DNA of 64,000 nt from Paenibacillus tianmuensis (GTDB lineage: Bacteria > Bacillota > Bacilli > Paenibacillales > NBRC-103111), in the NCBI RefSeq assembly GCF_900100345.1, contig NZ_FMTT01000009.1:96464-160463 (forward strand), given 5' to 3'. This document shows, piece after piece, positions 8,473 to 18,289 of the stretch. The notes under the pieces are model-generated. The model was not told the origin of the DNA. It saw only the letters and a list, made by a program, of their open reading frames with translations, and did not search any database. Each line of letters begins with the position of its first letter. The stretch's first letter is position 1. A program made the position numbers and the translations under genes.

Positions 8473-10422
8473 ATGAAGGCATCGAACGTAACGGTTCGCC
8501 GTCGGTTGTTCGCCGCGCTGATTGTCGGAACGGCTATTTTTCTGGCCTTGGCGGTGCGGCTCGCATACGTGCAAATCTGGCTCGGACCGGATCTGTCGGA
8601 TAAAGCGGAAGATTCATGGCGACGTGACATTCCCGTCACGGCCAAGCGTGGGGAAATCATGGACCGGAACGGGGCGCAGCTCGCATACAACATAAGTTCG
8701 CCTACGGTAATGGTCATTCCGGTGCAAATTCAAGATCCCCAAGCAACGGCGGCCAAGCTGGCGGCAGCGCTGGACGCAAGTCAGGAGACGATTTACAAGC
8801 AGCTGACGACAAGAGCGTCCAGCGCCTATATCAAGCCGGCCGGCCGCAAAATCACACAGGAAAAAGCCCGGGAAATCCGCGATATGAAGCTTCCGGGTAT
8901 CGTCGTGACCGAGGATAATAAGAGATATTATCCGTTCGGGAGTTTGGCAGCGCACGTGCTTGGCTTTACCGGGATTGATAATCAAGGATTGACGGGCATA
9001 GAATTGAAGTATAACCGGACATTGACCGGCATAGGCGGCAGTATCTCGTATTTGGCCGACGCCGCAGGCAAGTCGATGCCCGGATCGACCGACGAGTACA
9101 AGAAGCCACTTGATGGCCTGAACCTTCAGCTCACGATCGACAGCAACATTCAAGCGATCATGGAACGCGAGCTGGATCAGGCGATGCTCAAATATCAGCC
9201 GAACCATGTCATCGCGATTGCCATGGACCCGAATAACGGAGAGATTTTGGCGATGGGGTCGAGGCCGGGCTACGAGCCGGGTAACTACAAAGCGTATCCG
9301 GTGGAGAACTACAACCGGAATTTGCCGATTTGGATGACCTACGAACCGGGCTCCACCTTCAAGATTATTACGCTTGCGGCAGCATTAGAGGAGAAAAAGG
9401 TTAGCTTGACGGAAGGGTTTTTCGATCCGGGGGCGATTGAGGTGGCTGGCGCCCGGCTGCGGTGTTGGAAGCGAGGCGGGCATGGCAGCGAAACGTTTCA
9501 GCAAGTGGTGGAAAATTCCTGCAACCCAGGCTTCGTGGTGATGGGCCAAAGACTTGGCAAAGAGAAGCTTTTCGAGTATATTTATAACTTCGGGTTCGGA
9601 AAAAAAACGGGGATCGATCTCGGCGGTGAAGAGAACGGAATTATGTTCAAGCCGTCGCGGGTCGGTCCGGTCGAACTGGCCACCACCTCGTTCGGGCAAG
9701 GGGTCTCCGTCACGCCGATTCAGCAAATTACGGCCATATCCGCAGCCATAAACGGCGGCAAGCTGTTTAAGCCGCATGTGGCGAAGGCTTGGTATAATCC
9801 GGACACCGGAGCGCTGGTCGAGGAGATGGAGCCGGAGCTTGTGCGCCAGGTAATCTCCGAAGCGACCTCCAAGCAGGTGCGGGAGACGCTCGAGAGTGTT
9901 GTGGCGAACGGAACCGGGCGCAATGCGTTCGTTGACGGCTACCGGGTAGGAGGAAAGACCGGAACGGCGCAAAAGGTCGTGAACGGACGCTATTCCGCGA
10001 GCGAGCACATCGTCTCCTTTATCGGATTTGCTCCGGCCGACGATCCGAAAGTCGTCGTGTACGCCGCGGTCGACAATCCCCAGGGCATCCAGTTCGGTGG
10101 ATTAGTTGCCGCTCCGCTTGTCAAGGGAATTATGGAGGACACGCTTCGTTATATGAAGGTTCCGCCGCGCAAAGATCAAATGGATCGCAAATATGTGTAC
10201 GGCGATACGAAAATCGTTGAAGTGCCGAATCTGGTAGGCATGAGCATCACGGATATTTACGAAACCATGAATATGAATTTTCAACTGGCTAAGTCTGGCG
10301 CAGGCGGTACTGTGATCAGCCAGATGCCGAAAGCCGGAACCCGGGTGGAGCAAGGCTCGACGATCCGGATTTATTTGTCCGATGCGAGCCCGCCGGAAAG
10401 CGGCAAACCGCAGGCGCAGTGA
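8473..10422 (+). CDS. spoVD: Stage V sporulation protein D (SpoVD), class B PBP
   Basis: A class B penicillin-binding protein that crosslinks spore cortex peptidoglycan. It has one N-terminal transmembrane helix (about residues 12-32), the dimerisation domain beginning at AKRGEIMDRNG, and a transpeptidase domain with S294-T-F-K297 and K495-T-G497 motifs. A single C-terminal PASTA domain starts near residue 583 (VPNLVGMS). The 649-residue length and gene order pbpB-spoVD-murE match Bacillus subtilis. It works with SpoVE, encoded further down this cluster. The ATG follows a GGAAGGGGAAGGAG site. Confidence 0.94.
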   Translation: MKASNVTVRRRLFAALIVGTAIFLALAVRLAYVQIWLGPDLSDKAEDSWRRDIPVTAKRGEIMDRNGAQLAYNISSPTVMVIPVQIQDPQATAAKLAAALDASQETIYKQLTTRASSAYIKPAGRKITQEKAREIRDMKLPGIVVTEDNKRYYPFGSLAAHVLGFTGIDNQGLTGIELKYNRTLTGIGGSISYLADAAGKSMPGSTDEYKKPLDGLNLQLTIDSNIQAIMERELDQAMLKYQPNHVIAIAMDPNNGEILAMGSRPGYEPGNYKAYPVENYNRNLPIWMTYEPGSTFKIITLAAALEEKKVSLTEGFFDPGAIEVAGARLRCWKRGGHGSETFQQVVENSCNPGFVVMGQRLGKEKLFEYIYNFGFGKKTGIDLGGEENGIMFKPSRVGPVELATTSFGQGVSVTPIQQITAISAAINGGKLFKPHVAKAWYNPDTGALVEEMEPELVRQVISEATSKQVRETLESVVANGTGRNAFVDGYRVGGKTGTAQKVVNGRYSASEHIVSFIGFAPADDPKVVVYAAVDNPQGIQFGGLVAAPLVKGIMEDTLRYMKVPPRKDQMDRKYVYGDTKIVEVPNLVGMSITDIYETMNMNFQLAKSGAGGTVISQMPKAGTRVEQGSTIRIYLSDASPPESGKPQAQ

Positions 10423-10469
10423 AGGCTGACGCATCGATGAAAGTACGGTAACATTTGGGGAAATGGGCT

Positions 10470-10498
10470 TTTCAGCACGCATTTTTTTGTCCATAATG
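10470..10498 (+). promoter_or_regulatory. Possible promoter ahead of murE
   Basis: TTTTCA at 10470-10475 and CATAAT at 10493-10498 are 17 bases apart, in the 109-base gap between spoVD and murE. This would let the Mur genes be read independently of the sporulation gene upstream. The -35 is weak. Confidence 0.35.
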
Positions 10499-10531
10499 AT
10501 ACCATGTGCAAAAGACGGAGGGGGACACAAC

Positions 10532-12025
10532 ATGCAACTGAAGGAGCTGGCAGCCCAGCTTGCCGTCAGTCGGATAATCGGTGATGGTGATGCCCATATT
10601 CACGGTCTCGCGGCCGATTCGCGCAAAGTCCGGCCCGGAGATTTGTTTTTCTGCGTGCCCGGCCTGAAGACGGATGGTCACGACTATGCTGGGCTGGCGG
10701 TTGCGCAGGGAGCTGCCGCTTTGGTTGCGGAACGGGAGATTGAAGCGGACGTCCCCGTGCTGCTAGTGAAACAGGTGCGTTATGCTATGGCGGCTCTAGC
10801 CTGCCATTTCTACGGATATCCTAGCCGGGAGCTGAAGCTCATCGGCGTGACGGGAACGAACGGCAAGACGACGACGACGTATTTATTGGAAAAAATATTA
10901 TCGGACCAAGGTTTTCAAACCGGATTAATGGGGAATATCCATGTGAAAATCGGAGCTGTCCGTCATCCGAACGAAAAGAACAATACGCAAGAGGCGATTG
11001 AGCTTCAGCGTATTTTACGCGATATGGCTGATGCGGGAACCGATTACTGCATCATGGAAGTTTCTTCTCACGGCCTCGACATGGGGCGGGTGACCGGCTG
11101 CCAGTTCCGTACCGGCCTGTTTACGAACTTAACGCAGGACCACTTGGATTATCACGGGACGATGGAACGTTACCGGGAGGCTAAGGGGCTGTTGTTCTCC
11201 AGGCTCGGGAACGAATTCGCGCCGGTTGCCGATCAGCGCCAGTATGCGGTGCTGAACGGAGACGATTCGGCTTCCGACTACTTTGCCAAGCATACACCGG
11301 CGCAGACGATCGTGTACGGTATAGACAATCCGGCTGCCGACGTGAGGGCAGAGAACATAGAAATAACCGCCAAGGGTACCAAGTTCCGCTGCGTCACCTA
11401 TCGCGGAACGACCGAGGTGACGATGCGGCTGGTCGGCCGGTTCAACGTGTACAACGCGCTCGGCGCCATCGCCGCAGCACTGGCGGAAGGGATCGAGCTG
11501 GAGCGGATTGTCGCCAGTCTCGGCAGCATCACTTCCGTTGAAGGACGAATGGAGATTGTGGATGCAGGGCAAGAGTCTCTTGTGCTGGTCGATTATGCCC
11601 ATACGCCGGACGGCTTGGAAAATGCGCTCTCAACGATCCGGCAATTTGCGGAAGGCCAAGTGTATTGCGTATTCGGCTGCGGCGGGGACCGCGACCGCGC
11701 TAAACGCCTGCTGATGGGAGGCGTGGCCGCAAAGTACAGCGACTACGTATTCGTCACTTCCGACAATCCGCGGACCGAAGATCCAGAAAGCATTCTCTGG
11801 GATATCGAACCGGGCCTTGTCGAGGCCGGCTGGGACAAAGAGCGTTACGAGCTGATCGCCGACCGCAGACAGGCCATTCAAAAAGCGATTGCCCGGGCAA
11901 CCTCTAAGGATGTAGTATTGATTGCGGGAAAAGGGCACGAAACGTATCAAGACATCCAAGGCGTCAAGCATCCGTTTGACGATCGGTTGGTAGCGGAAAA
12001 CGCGATAAGGGGACGGTTGCAGTGA
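10532..12025 (+). CDS. murE: UDP-N-acetylmuramoyl-tripeptide synthetase MurE (meso-DAP type)
   Basis: Cytoplasmic ATP-dependent ligase that adds the third residue to UDP-MurNAc-L-Ala-D-Glu. The ATP loop is GVTGTNGKTTTTYLL and the central domain contains YCIMEVSSHGLDMGRV. The DNPR motif at residues 411-414 is the known signature of enzymes that add meso-diaminopimelate rather than lysine. The wall should therefore be meso-DAP type, consistent with the DAP genes at 38.9-40.9 kb. The ATG at 10532 is preceded by GGAGGGGG; an in-frame upstream ATG would start near the promoter and is not used here. It overlaps murF by 4 bases. Confidence 0.96.
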   Translation: MQLKELAAQLAVSRIIGDGDAHIHGLAADSRKVRPGDLFFCVPGLKTDGHDYAGLAVAQGAAALVAEREIEADVPVLLVKQVRYAMAALACHFYGYPSRELKLIGVTGTNGKTTTTYLLEKILSDQGFQTGLMGNIHVKIGAVRHPNEKNNTQEAIELQRILRDMADAGTDYCIMEVSSHGLDMGRVTGCQFRTGLFTNLTQDHLDYHGTMERYREAKGLLFSRLGNEFAPVADQRQYAVLNGDDSASDYFAKHTPAQTIVYGIDNPAADVRAENIEITAKGTKFRCVTYRGTTEVTMRLVGRFNVYNALGAIAAALAEGIELERIVASLGSITSVEGRMEIVDAGQESLVLVDYAHTPDGLENALSTIRQFAEGQVYCVFGCGGDRDRAKRLLMGGVAAKYSDYVFVTSDNPRTEDPESILWDIEPGLVEAGWDKERYELIADRRQAIQKAIARATSKDVVLIAGKGHETYQDIQGVKHPFDDRLVAENAIRGRLQ

Positions 12026-13431
12026 TCAGACGTACGTTGGCCGAGATTGCTGTCATGGCCGGAGGAACCTTGGCGCAAGGAACGCCCGGCGATGCCATGA
12101 TTCACGGCGTTTCGAAGGATACGCGCACTCTCGCGGAGGGCAGCTTGTATGTGCCGCTGATCGGGGAGTCGTTCGACGGGCATACGTTTGCCAATGCCGC
12201 ATTTGAACGGGGGGCAGCCGCAGCGCTGTGGCAGACGGACCGTCACAACCCGCCGCAGGGCAAGCCGCTGATTCTCGTGGACGATACGCTGTCGGCGCTG
12301 CAGCGTCTGGCCCAAGCCTATCGCCGTCAGCTGAAGGTACGCGTTGTCGGCATCACTGGCAGCAATGGTAAAACGACGACAAAGGATATGACGGGAGCCG
12401 TGCTGGCCACGGCCTTCCATGTGCATAAAACGGCAGGAAACTATAACAATCACATCGGTCTTCCGCTCACCTTGCTGGGGCTGGATGAGGATACCGAGAT
12501 CGCCGTCCTGGAGATGGGCATGAGCGGGCGGGGCGAGATTGAGCTGCTGTCCCGGCTCGCCGAGCCGGAGCTTGCCGTCATCACGAATATCGGAGATGCA
12601 CATTTGCTGCAGCTCGGCTCGCGCACCGAAATCGCACGAGCCAAAACGGAAATTTTGGCAGGACTCCAGCCCGGCGGCACACTGATCTATTACGGGGATG
12701 AGCCTCTGATTGAAGAGGTTCTGCCGGAGCTGACTCAGCCCGGACGAATGAAGGCGGGCGGATATACCAAAATCCGCTTCGGAGCGGGCGCGTCGAACGA
12801 TCTATACCCTCTGGAAATGAAGATGGATGCGAAAGGAACGCATTTTGTCGTCAACACTGATCCGGGAGTTCCTTTCTATATTCCGCTGCTCGGAGGACAT
12901 AATGCGGTCAACGCGCTGGCGGCGATCGCTGTTGGAAAATATTTCGGACTGGATGCGGCGCGGATGGCAGAGGGCTTGCAATCGTTGGTCGTAACCGGGA
13001 TGAGGATCGAAGTGTCGCAGACGCTTTCCGGCTTGACCGTATGGAATGACGCCTACAACGCTTCCCCGACCGCGATGCGGGCCGCTCTCTCGCTTTTGCA
13101 TGAGGCGACGGGCTATAGCCGCAAGTTTGCGGTGCTCGGCGATATGCTCGAGCTCGGTCCCGAAGAGGCGGAATTTCACCGGGAAGTCGGCCGTTTCGTC
13201 GATCCAGACGCGGTCGAGGCGGTGTATCTTTACGGCCCGCTTGCCCGGCATATCGCCGAGGGAGCGAGGGAGCGGTTTCCGGCGGAGCGCGTCCGGTATT
13301 TTGAAGATAAAGAAGAGCTGGCCCGCACGCTCGGTCAGGCTGCCGAAGCGCGCGACGTCGTGCTGATCAAAGGCTCGCGCGGCATGCGGATGGAGCAGGT
13401 GGCATCGTTTTTAATGCAATTGGGGGGATAG
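12022..13431 (+). CDS. murF: UDP-N-acetylmuramoyl-tripeptide--D-alanyl-D-alanine ligase MurF
   Basis: Adds the D-Ala-D-Ala dipeptide to complete the UDP-MurNAc-pentapeptide in the cytoplasm. The ATP-binding loop is [16 protein letters not shown]. The family stretch [33 protein letters not shown] is split here only for length (it begins [10 protein letters not shown] and ends [10 protein letters not shown]). The C-terminal domain carries [16 protein letters not shown] and VLGDMLELG. The GTG start overlaps the murE stop codon (GTGA), indicating translational coupling. 469 residues is slightly longer than average but within family range. Confidence 0.96.
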   Translation: MIRRTLAEIAVMAGGTLAQGTPGDAMIHGVSKDTRTLAEGSLYVPLIGESFDGHTFANAAFERGAAAALWQTDRHNPPQGKPLILVDDTLSALQRLAQAYRRQLKVRVVGITGSNGKTTTKDMTGAVLATAFHVHKTAGNYNNHIGLPLTLLGLDEDTEIAVLEMGMSGRGEIELLSRLAEPELAVITNIGDAHLLQLGSRTEIARAKTEILAGLQPGGTLIYYGDEPLIEEVLPELTQPGRMKAGGYTKIRFGAGASNDLYPLEMKMDAKGTHFVVNTDPGVPFYIPLLGGHNAVNALAAIAVGKYFGLDAARMAEGLQSLVVTGMRIEVSQTLSGLTVWNDAYNASPTAMRAALSLLHEATGYSRKFAVLGDMLELGPEEAEFHREVGRFVDPDAVEAVYLYGPLARHIAEGARERFPAERVRYFEDKEELARTLGQAAEARDVVLIKGSRGMRMEQVASFLMQLGG

Positions 13432-13435
13432 TCCG

Positions 13436-14398
13436 GTGGATTTTCAAATTGTCATGATCACGCTCGGCGTGGCCTTTTTGCTTGCGGTCATTATGGGACC
13501 TTTATTCATACCGCTACTTCGCAGACTCAAATTCGGGCAGCAGATTCGTACCGAAGGGCCGCAGGCGCATCTGAAGAAAGCGGGCACGCCGACGATGGGC
13601 GGGATCATCATCATGCTGGCGCTGGCGCTCGCCGTGCTGCGTTTCGGAGAAAAAAACATCGAAACGCTCATTCTTATTATCGCATCGCTTGGATACGGAT
13701 TTATCGGATTTTTGGACGATTATATTAAAATTTTGTTCAAGCGCTCGCTCGGCTTGACGGCCAGACAAAAGCTGCTCGGGCAGCTCGCCGTCTCGATTAT
13801 CGTATGTATCCTGCTAGTGCAGACCGGACACAACACGGACATCCGGATCCCTTATATCGGTTTTTCGTTTGATATCGGCTGGTTGTACTTCCCGTTCGTC
13901 GCTTTTCTCATGCTGGGCACGTCCAATGCGGTGAATTTCACGGACGGTCTGGACGGCTTGCTGGCCGGAACCAGCGCGATCGCATTCGGCGCTTATGCGA
14001 TCATTGCTTTGAATAACTCGCAGCCGAATCTCGCGATCTTCTGTGCCGCGATGGTTGGCGCCGTGCTCGGATTTCTGGTGTTCAACGCTCACCCGGCGAA
14101 AGTGTTCATGGGGGATACCGGCTCGCTCGGCATCGGGGGAGGATTGGCGGCCGTTGCGATTTTGACCAAAGCGGAAATTTTGCTGGCACTGATCGGCGGC
14201 GTGTTCGTGGTCGAAATTTTATCGGTCATCATTCAAGTCGTCTCCTTCAAGACAAGGGGGAAGCGGGTGTTCAAAATGAGCCCGATTCATCACCATTTCG
14301 AATTGACGGGCTGGTCGGAGTGGCGCGTGGTCATTTCGTTCTGGACGGCGGGGCTGATTTTGGCTGGTATCGGACTTTATATTAATGAGGTGTTGTAG
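13436..14398 (+). CDS. mraY: Phospho-N-acetylmuramoyl-pentapeptide-transferase MraY
   Basis: Integral membrane enzyme that moves phospho-MurNAc-pentapeptide onto undecaprenyl phosphate, forming lipid I. About ten hydrophobic segments are visible. The family signatures are present: GTPTMGGI near residue 45, the acidic [20 protein letters not shown], the [13 protein letters not shown] block, and the histidine-rich [10 protein letters not shown] near the C-terminus. The GTG start lies 5 bases after the murF stop. 320 residues is the usual length for Firmicutes. Confidence 0.97.
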   Translation: MDFQIVMITLGVAFLLAVIMGPLFIPLLRRLKFGQQIRTEGPQAHLKKAGTPTMGGIIIMLALALAVLRFGEKNIETLILIIASLGYGFIGFLDDYIKILFKRSLGLTARQKLLGQLAVSIIVCILLVQTGHNTDIRIPYIGFSFDIGWLYFPFVAFLMLGTSNAVNFTDGLDGLLAGTSAIAFGAYAIIALNNSQPNLAIFCAAMVGAVLGFLVFNAHPAKVFMGDTGSLGIGGGLAAVAILTKAEILLALIGGVFVVEILSVIIQVVSFKTRGKRVFKMSPIHHHFELTGWSEWRVVISFWTAGLILAGIGLYINEVL

Positions 14399-14400
14399 GC

Positions 14401-15822
14401 ATGGAGCATCCCGCTCAGTACCGCGGCCGTCAGGTCGTCATTCTAGGTCTTGCGCGCAGCGGCGTTGCAGTCGCCAAATTGTTTCACGAGAACGGCTCGG
14501 TCGTCGCCGTCAATGATAAGAAAGAACGCCATTTATGCCCTGAGGCCGACGAATTGGAGGCTCTGGGTATTTCTGTTGTTTGCGGGAGCCATCCCGAAGG
14601 GCTTGTGCATGAGGGTGTTGCGCTCGTCGTGAAAAATCCCGGCATTCCTTACACGATCGAGCCCGTCCGGCGGGCGGCCGAGTTGGAAATCGAAGTGGTG
14701 ACGGAGGTCGAAGTCGCCTATCATATTTGCAAGGCGCCGATGATCGCCATAACCGGCTCCAACGGCAAGACAACCACGACGACGTGGACCGGTCTCATGC
14801 TCGAAGCGGGCGGATTAAAGCCGATCGTCGCCGGTAACATCGGACGCGCCTTGACGGAAGCCGCTTTGGAAGCCGAAGCGGACAACCGGATGGTTGTTGA
14901 GCTGAGCAGCTTTCAGCTCAAAGGGACGCGTGCGTTCCGTCCAGCCGTGGGCGCTCTGCTGAACGTGTATGAGACGCATCTCGATTATCATGGGACGATG
15001 GACGATTACGTCGTCTCCAAGACGAAGCTGTTTGCTAACCATACGGAAGCGGACACAGCCGTGCTGAACTGGGACGACCCGGTCTGCCGCCAAACGGCGA
15101 GCGCGATTCGTTCTTCGGTGCTGCCTTTTTCTGTCCGCGAGGAACTGTCTTACGGATTGTTCGTGCAGCCTCCGCTTGCCGCCGGGGACGAAGATACGGT
15201 ACATACAATCGTTTACCGTGATAAAGACGGACAAGCTCACCGCATTGTGCCGGTACGGGAGCTCGGAATACCGGGCAGCCACAACGTGGAGAACGCGCTG
15301 GCAGCCAGCGCTATGGCCATCGCTTCCAGTGTGGAGCTGGAGACGATCGCCCAGGTGCTGAAGGAGTTCCGTGGGGTGGAGCACCGGCTTGAATATGTGG
15401 CGCAGAAGGGCGACGTGCTCTTTTATAACGATTCCAAAGCGACGAATCCTACGGCAACGATCAAAACGATCGAATCGTTCAAGCAAGACATCGTTTTGAT
15501 TGCGGGGGGGCTCGATCGCGGATCGGATTACATGGAATTGCTGCCCGTATTCCAAAGCCGGGTGAAAGGCCTTGTCGCCTTCGGAGAGACCAAGGAAAAA
15601 ATCGACCGTGTGGCGCGCCTTGCAGGCATGAGCCGGATTAAAACCGTCGATACTGCTGCTAAGGGTGCACGAGAAACGGTAGAGGAAGCGGTGCGACAAG
15701 CGCAGGCACTGGCGAAGCCCGGCGACGTTGTGCTGCTTTCGCCCGCATGCGCAAGTTGGGATATGTTTTCCTCTTACGAGGAGAGGGGAAGCATGTTTAA
15801 GGAGTCCGTGCATAACCTGTAA
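14401..15822 (+). CDS. murD: UDP-N-acetylmuramoyl-L-alanine--D-glutamate ligase MurD
   Basis: Cytoplasmic ligase adding D-glutamate to UDP-MurNAc-L-Ala. Domain order is the usual one: an N-terminal nucleotide-sugar domain (VVILGLARSGVAVAKLF), the ATP loop [14 protein letters not shown], the VVELSSFQLKGT and THLDYHGTMDDY stretches of the central domain, and a C-terminal domain with NDSKATNPTATIKTIE and SPACASWDMF. The ATG begins 3 bases after mraY, within a GAGGTGTTGTAGGC context that supplies the ribosome-binding site. 473 residues is slightly long because of a charged insertion around residues 255-280. Confidence 0.96.
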   Translation: MEHPAQYRGRQVVILGLARSGVAVAKLFHENGSVVAVNDKKERHLCPEADELEALGISVVCGSHPEGLVHEGVALVVKNPGIPYTIEPVRRAAELEIEVVTEVEVAYHICKAPMIAITGSNGKTTTTTWTGLMLEAGGLKPIVAGNIGRALTEAALEAEADNRMVVELSSFQLKGTRAFRPAVGALLNVYETHLDYHGTMDDYVVSKTKLFANHTEADTAVLNWDDPVCRQTASAIRSSVLPFSVREELSYGLFVQPPLAAGDEDTVHTIVYRDKDGQAHRIVPVRELGIPGSHNVENALAASAMAIASSVELETIAQVLKEFRGVEHRLEYVAQKGDVLFYNDSKATNPTATIKTIESFKQDIVLIAGGLDRGSDYMELLPVFQSRVKGLVAFGETKEKIDRVARLAGMSRIKTVDTAAKGARETVEEAVRQAQALAKPGDVVLLSPACASWDMFSSYEERGSMFKESVHNL

Positions 15823-15911
15823 AAGGGGGGAACAAGCCCTGTCAGCGGGCATTGCTGATCCGGCGTGAAAGGTCCCTTCCCAGATTACCGAGAGGTAGAG
15901 GTGTGGGCGGT

Positions 15912-17009
15912 ATGGTGAAAGCACGTTCGACTCCGGATTGGATGATGTTGGGCTCCACGCTGCTGTTGCTTGCCGTAGGCGTGATTATGGTGTACAGCGC
16001 CAGCGCGGTGCTTGCGTTTCGCGAGTTCGGCGACTCGCTGTACTATTTGAAACGCCAAGCGCTGTTTGCGGCGCTCGGCATCGCAGCAATGATTTTTACG
16101 ATGAACACCGATTATTGGATCTGGAAAAAATATGCCAAAATCATTTTGATCGTCTGCTTCATTCTGCTGGTTGCGGTGCTTATTCCCGGCATCGGTGTCG
16201 TTCGCGGAGGGGCGCGCAGCTGGCTCGGCATCGGTTCGTTCGGGATTCAGCCGTCCGAATTTATGAAAATGGGCATGATTGTGTTTTTGTCCAAATGGTT
16301 GTCCGAGCAGCAGGGTACCATTACGCATTTTACCCGGGGGCTGCTGCCGCCGCTTGGCCTCGTCGGCCTCGCTTTCGGAATTATCATGCTGCAGCCCGAT
16401 CTGGGAACGGGCGCGGTGCTGGTCGGCGCCGCCTTGCTGATCATCTACACGACGGGAGCCCGACTGCTGCATTTATCGTATCTCGGACTGGTCGGGATTC
16501 TCGGATTCGTCGGCTTGATTATAGCGGCGCCCTATCGGCTGCAGCGGATTACCGCTTTTCTCGACCCGTGGCAGGACCCGCTCGGCGCGGGCTATCAAGC
16601 GATTCAATCGCTTTATGCGATCGGTCCCGGGGGACTGGTCGGCCTCGGTCTGGGCATGAGCCGGCAAAAGTACAGTTATTTGCCCGAGCCGCAAACGGAC
16701 TTTATCTTTTCCATCATTGCAGAGGAGCTCGGCTTTATAGGCGGTTCTTTCGTGCTGCTGCTGTTCACCCTGCTGGTCTGGCGGGGGCTGCGTACGGCGA
16801 TTACCGCGCCGGATACGTTCGGCAGTCTGCTTGCGACGGGCATCGTCGGCATGATCGCCGTGCAGGTCATCATCAACATCGGCGTCGTGATTGGCATGTT
16901 TCCCGTCACAGGCATTACTTTGCCGCTAATCAGCGCCGGCGGCTCGTCTCTAACGCTGATGCTGACCTCGATCGGCGTGCTTTTGAACATTTCCCGGTAT
17001 TCGAGGTGA
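15912..17009 (+). CDS. spoVE: Stage V sporulation protein E (SpoVE), SEDS family glycosyltransferase
   Basis: A polytopic SEDS-family protein, the lipid II polymerase partner of a class B PBP. About ten transmembrane segments are visible. Family landmarks are VMVYSAS-like IMVYSASAVL, the RGGARSWLGIG loop, IQPSEFMKM, LQPDLGTGAVL, YQAIQSLYAIGPGG and the C-terminal PVTGITLPLISAGGSS. The ATG after GAGGTAGAGGTG gives 365 residues beginning MVKARSTPDW; this closely resembles SpoVE of Bacillus subtilis in start, length and position between murD and murG. Function in cortex synthesis with SpoVD is inferred from that. FtsW would then be elsewhere; a dual role cannot be excluded from sequence. Confidence 0.9.
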   Translation: MVKARSTPDWMMLGSTLLLLAVGVIMVYSASAVLAFREFGDSLYYLKRQALFAALGIAAMIFTMNTDYWIWKKYAKIILIVCFILLVAVLIPGIGVVRGGARSWLGIGSFGIQPSEFMKMGMIVFLSKWLSEQQGTITHFTRGLLPPLGLVGLAFGIIMLQPDLGTGAVLVGAALLIIYTTGARLLHLSYLGLVGILGFVGLIIAAPYRLQRITAFLDPWQDPLGAGYQAIQSLYAIGPGGLVGLGLGMSRQKYSYLPEPQTDFIFSIIAEELGFIGGSFVLLLFTLLVWRGLRTAITAPDTFGSLLATGIVGMIAVQVIINIGVVIGMFPVTGITLPLISAGGSSLTLMLTSIGVLLNISRYSR

Positions 17010-17018
17010 CCTTCCTTT

Positions 17019-18092
17019 ATGAAAAAAATCGTCTTCACCGGCGGCGGTACGGCCGGTCATGTGACGCCGAATTTGGCGGTGATGGCCAGGCTGCGCAAGC
17101 TCGGCTGGGACATGGAATATATCGGTTCCAAGGATGGGATCGAGAGAGAAATTATCGAGCACGAAGGGGTTCCGTTTCATCATATCGCTTCGGGCAAGCT
17201 GAGGCGTTACTTTGACGCCAAAAATTTTAAAGATCCGTTCAAAGTGCTGCAAGGCGTCGGCCAGGCTTACCGGCTGCTGGGCAAAATTAAGCCCCACATC
17301 GTATTTTCCAAGGGCGGCTTCGTTACCGTGCCGGTTATCGTTGCCAGCAAGCTGAGGGGAATTCCCGTCATTTCGCACGAGTCCGACTACACCCCGGGCC
17401 TCGCCAACAAAATTACGATGCCCCTCGTCTCCCGTATTTGCGTGACTTTTCCCGAAACGTTGAAGTATGTCCGCGGAGACAAAGCGGAACGCACCGGTCT
17501 TCCGATCCGCGAGCAGATCTTGGACGGGAAGGCGTCCCGCGGACTGCAAATGAACGACTTTCATTCTCAAAAGCCTGTCCTGTTTATTATGGGCGGCAGC
17601 CTTGGAGCCCAGCGGATCAACCAAACGGTTCGCGAATCGCTGGAGGCGCTGCTGGAGCGGTTTCAGGTCATTCATATTTGCGGGAAAGGAAATACCGATC
17701 CTTCCTTCGACCGAATCCGGGGCTACCGGCAGTATGCGTACGTCAAGGACGAGCTGCCCGATCTGCTTGCCTGCGCCGATCTGGTCGTCTCGCGGGCAGG
17801 CTCCACCTCCATCTTCGAATTTCTTGCGCTGCGCAAGCCGATGCTGCTCATCCCTTTGACCCGCCAGGCGAGCCGCGGAGACCAGATTCTTAACGCAGAA
17901 TCGTTCCGGGGCATGGGATATGGCAAAGTGCTGTTCGAGGAGGACCTGAATCCGGAGTCGCTGATTTCCAATCTCTGGGGCCTGTCTGCGGAGCAGGATG
18001 AAATTCGGCAGCGGATGGAATTAAATCCGTACGGCAACGGCACCGATCACGTCGTGAAGCTGCTTGAAACCTACTGTTTGCCTCGCACCTAG
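17019..18092 (+). CDS. murG: UDP-GlcNAc:undecaprenyl-PP-MurNAc-pentapeptide GlcNAc transferase MurG
   Basis: Peripheral membrane GT-B glycosyltransferase converting lipid I to lipid II at the inner membrane face. The N-terminal glycine loop TGGGTAGHVTPNLA, the HESDYTPGLANK segment, the second glycine loop MGGSLGAQRIN and the donor-site SRAGSTSIFEF are all in place. It starts 9 bases after spoVE. The VTFPE variant in place of the more common serine/phenylalanine residues suggests the subgroup found in spore-formers, but the call as MurG is secure from order and motifs. 357 residues is normal. Confidence 0.95.
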   Translation: MKKIVFTGGGTAGHVTPNLAVMARLRKLGWDMEYIGSKDGIEREIIEHEGVPFHHIASGKLRRYFDAKNFKDPFKVLQGVGQAYRLLGKIKPHIVFSKGGFVTVPVIVASKLRGIPVISHESDYTPGLANKITMPLVSRICVTFPETLKYVRGDKAERTGLPIREQILDGKASRGLQMNDFHSQKPVLFIMGGSLGAQRINQTVRESLEALLERFQVIHICGKGNTDPSFDRIRGYRQYAYVKDELPDLLACADLVVSRAGSTSIFEFLALRKPMLLIPLTRQASRGDQILNAESFRGMGYGKVLFEEDLNPESLISNLWGLSAEQDEIRQRMELNPYGNGTDHVVKLLETYCLPRT

Positions 18093-18111
18093 TGAATTTT
18101 GCACTAGGCGA

Positions 18112-18140
18112 TTGTCACACTCTGATACGTTTCACATAAA
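18112..18140 (+). promoter_or_regulatory. Possible promoter in the murG-murB gap
   Basis: TTGTCA at 18112-18117 and CATAAA at 18135-18140 are 17 bases apart in the 197-base gap. A good -35 with a mediocre -10; it would allow murB-murA-divIB to be read apart from the upstream genes. Confidence 0.35.
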
Positions 18141-18289
18141 CTACACTATACCGTGACAGACACTTGGCGAAGCGGCGCGCAGCCTGGGCGCAAGAACGCG
18201 GAAGCTCTGCGCGTGCCGCCAATCCTTGGTTCCGGAGCTCGTTTACCGGAAATCCGGACGCCGCGTCGTTCTGTGAAGGAGGTTTTCCC

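Noticed and set aside
14815..15924. 369-codon reverse open frame opposite murD
   Set aside because: Antisense shadow of murD without ribosome-binding site or domain.
15938..17215. 425-codon forward open frame overlapping spoVE and murG
   Set aside because: It is a frame-shifted shadow of spoVE and murG, Arg/His-rich with no motif.
18164..18289. Upstream in-frame extension of murB
   Set aside because: No ribosome-binding site; GAAGGAGG precedes ATG 18290, which gives the usual MurB N-terminus.
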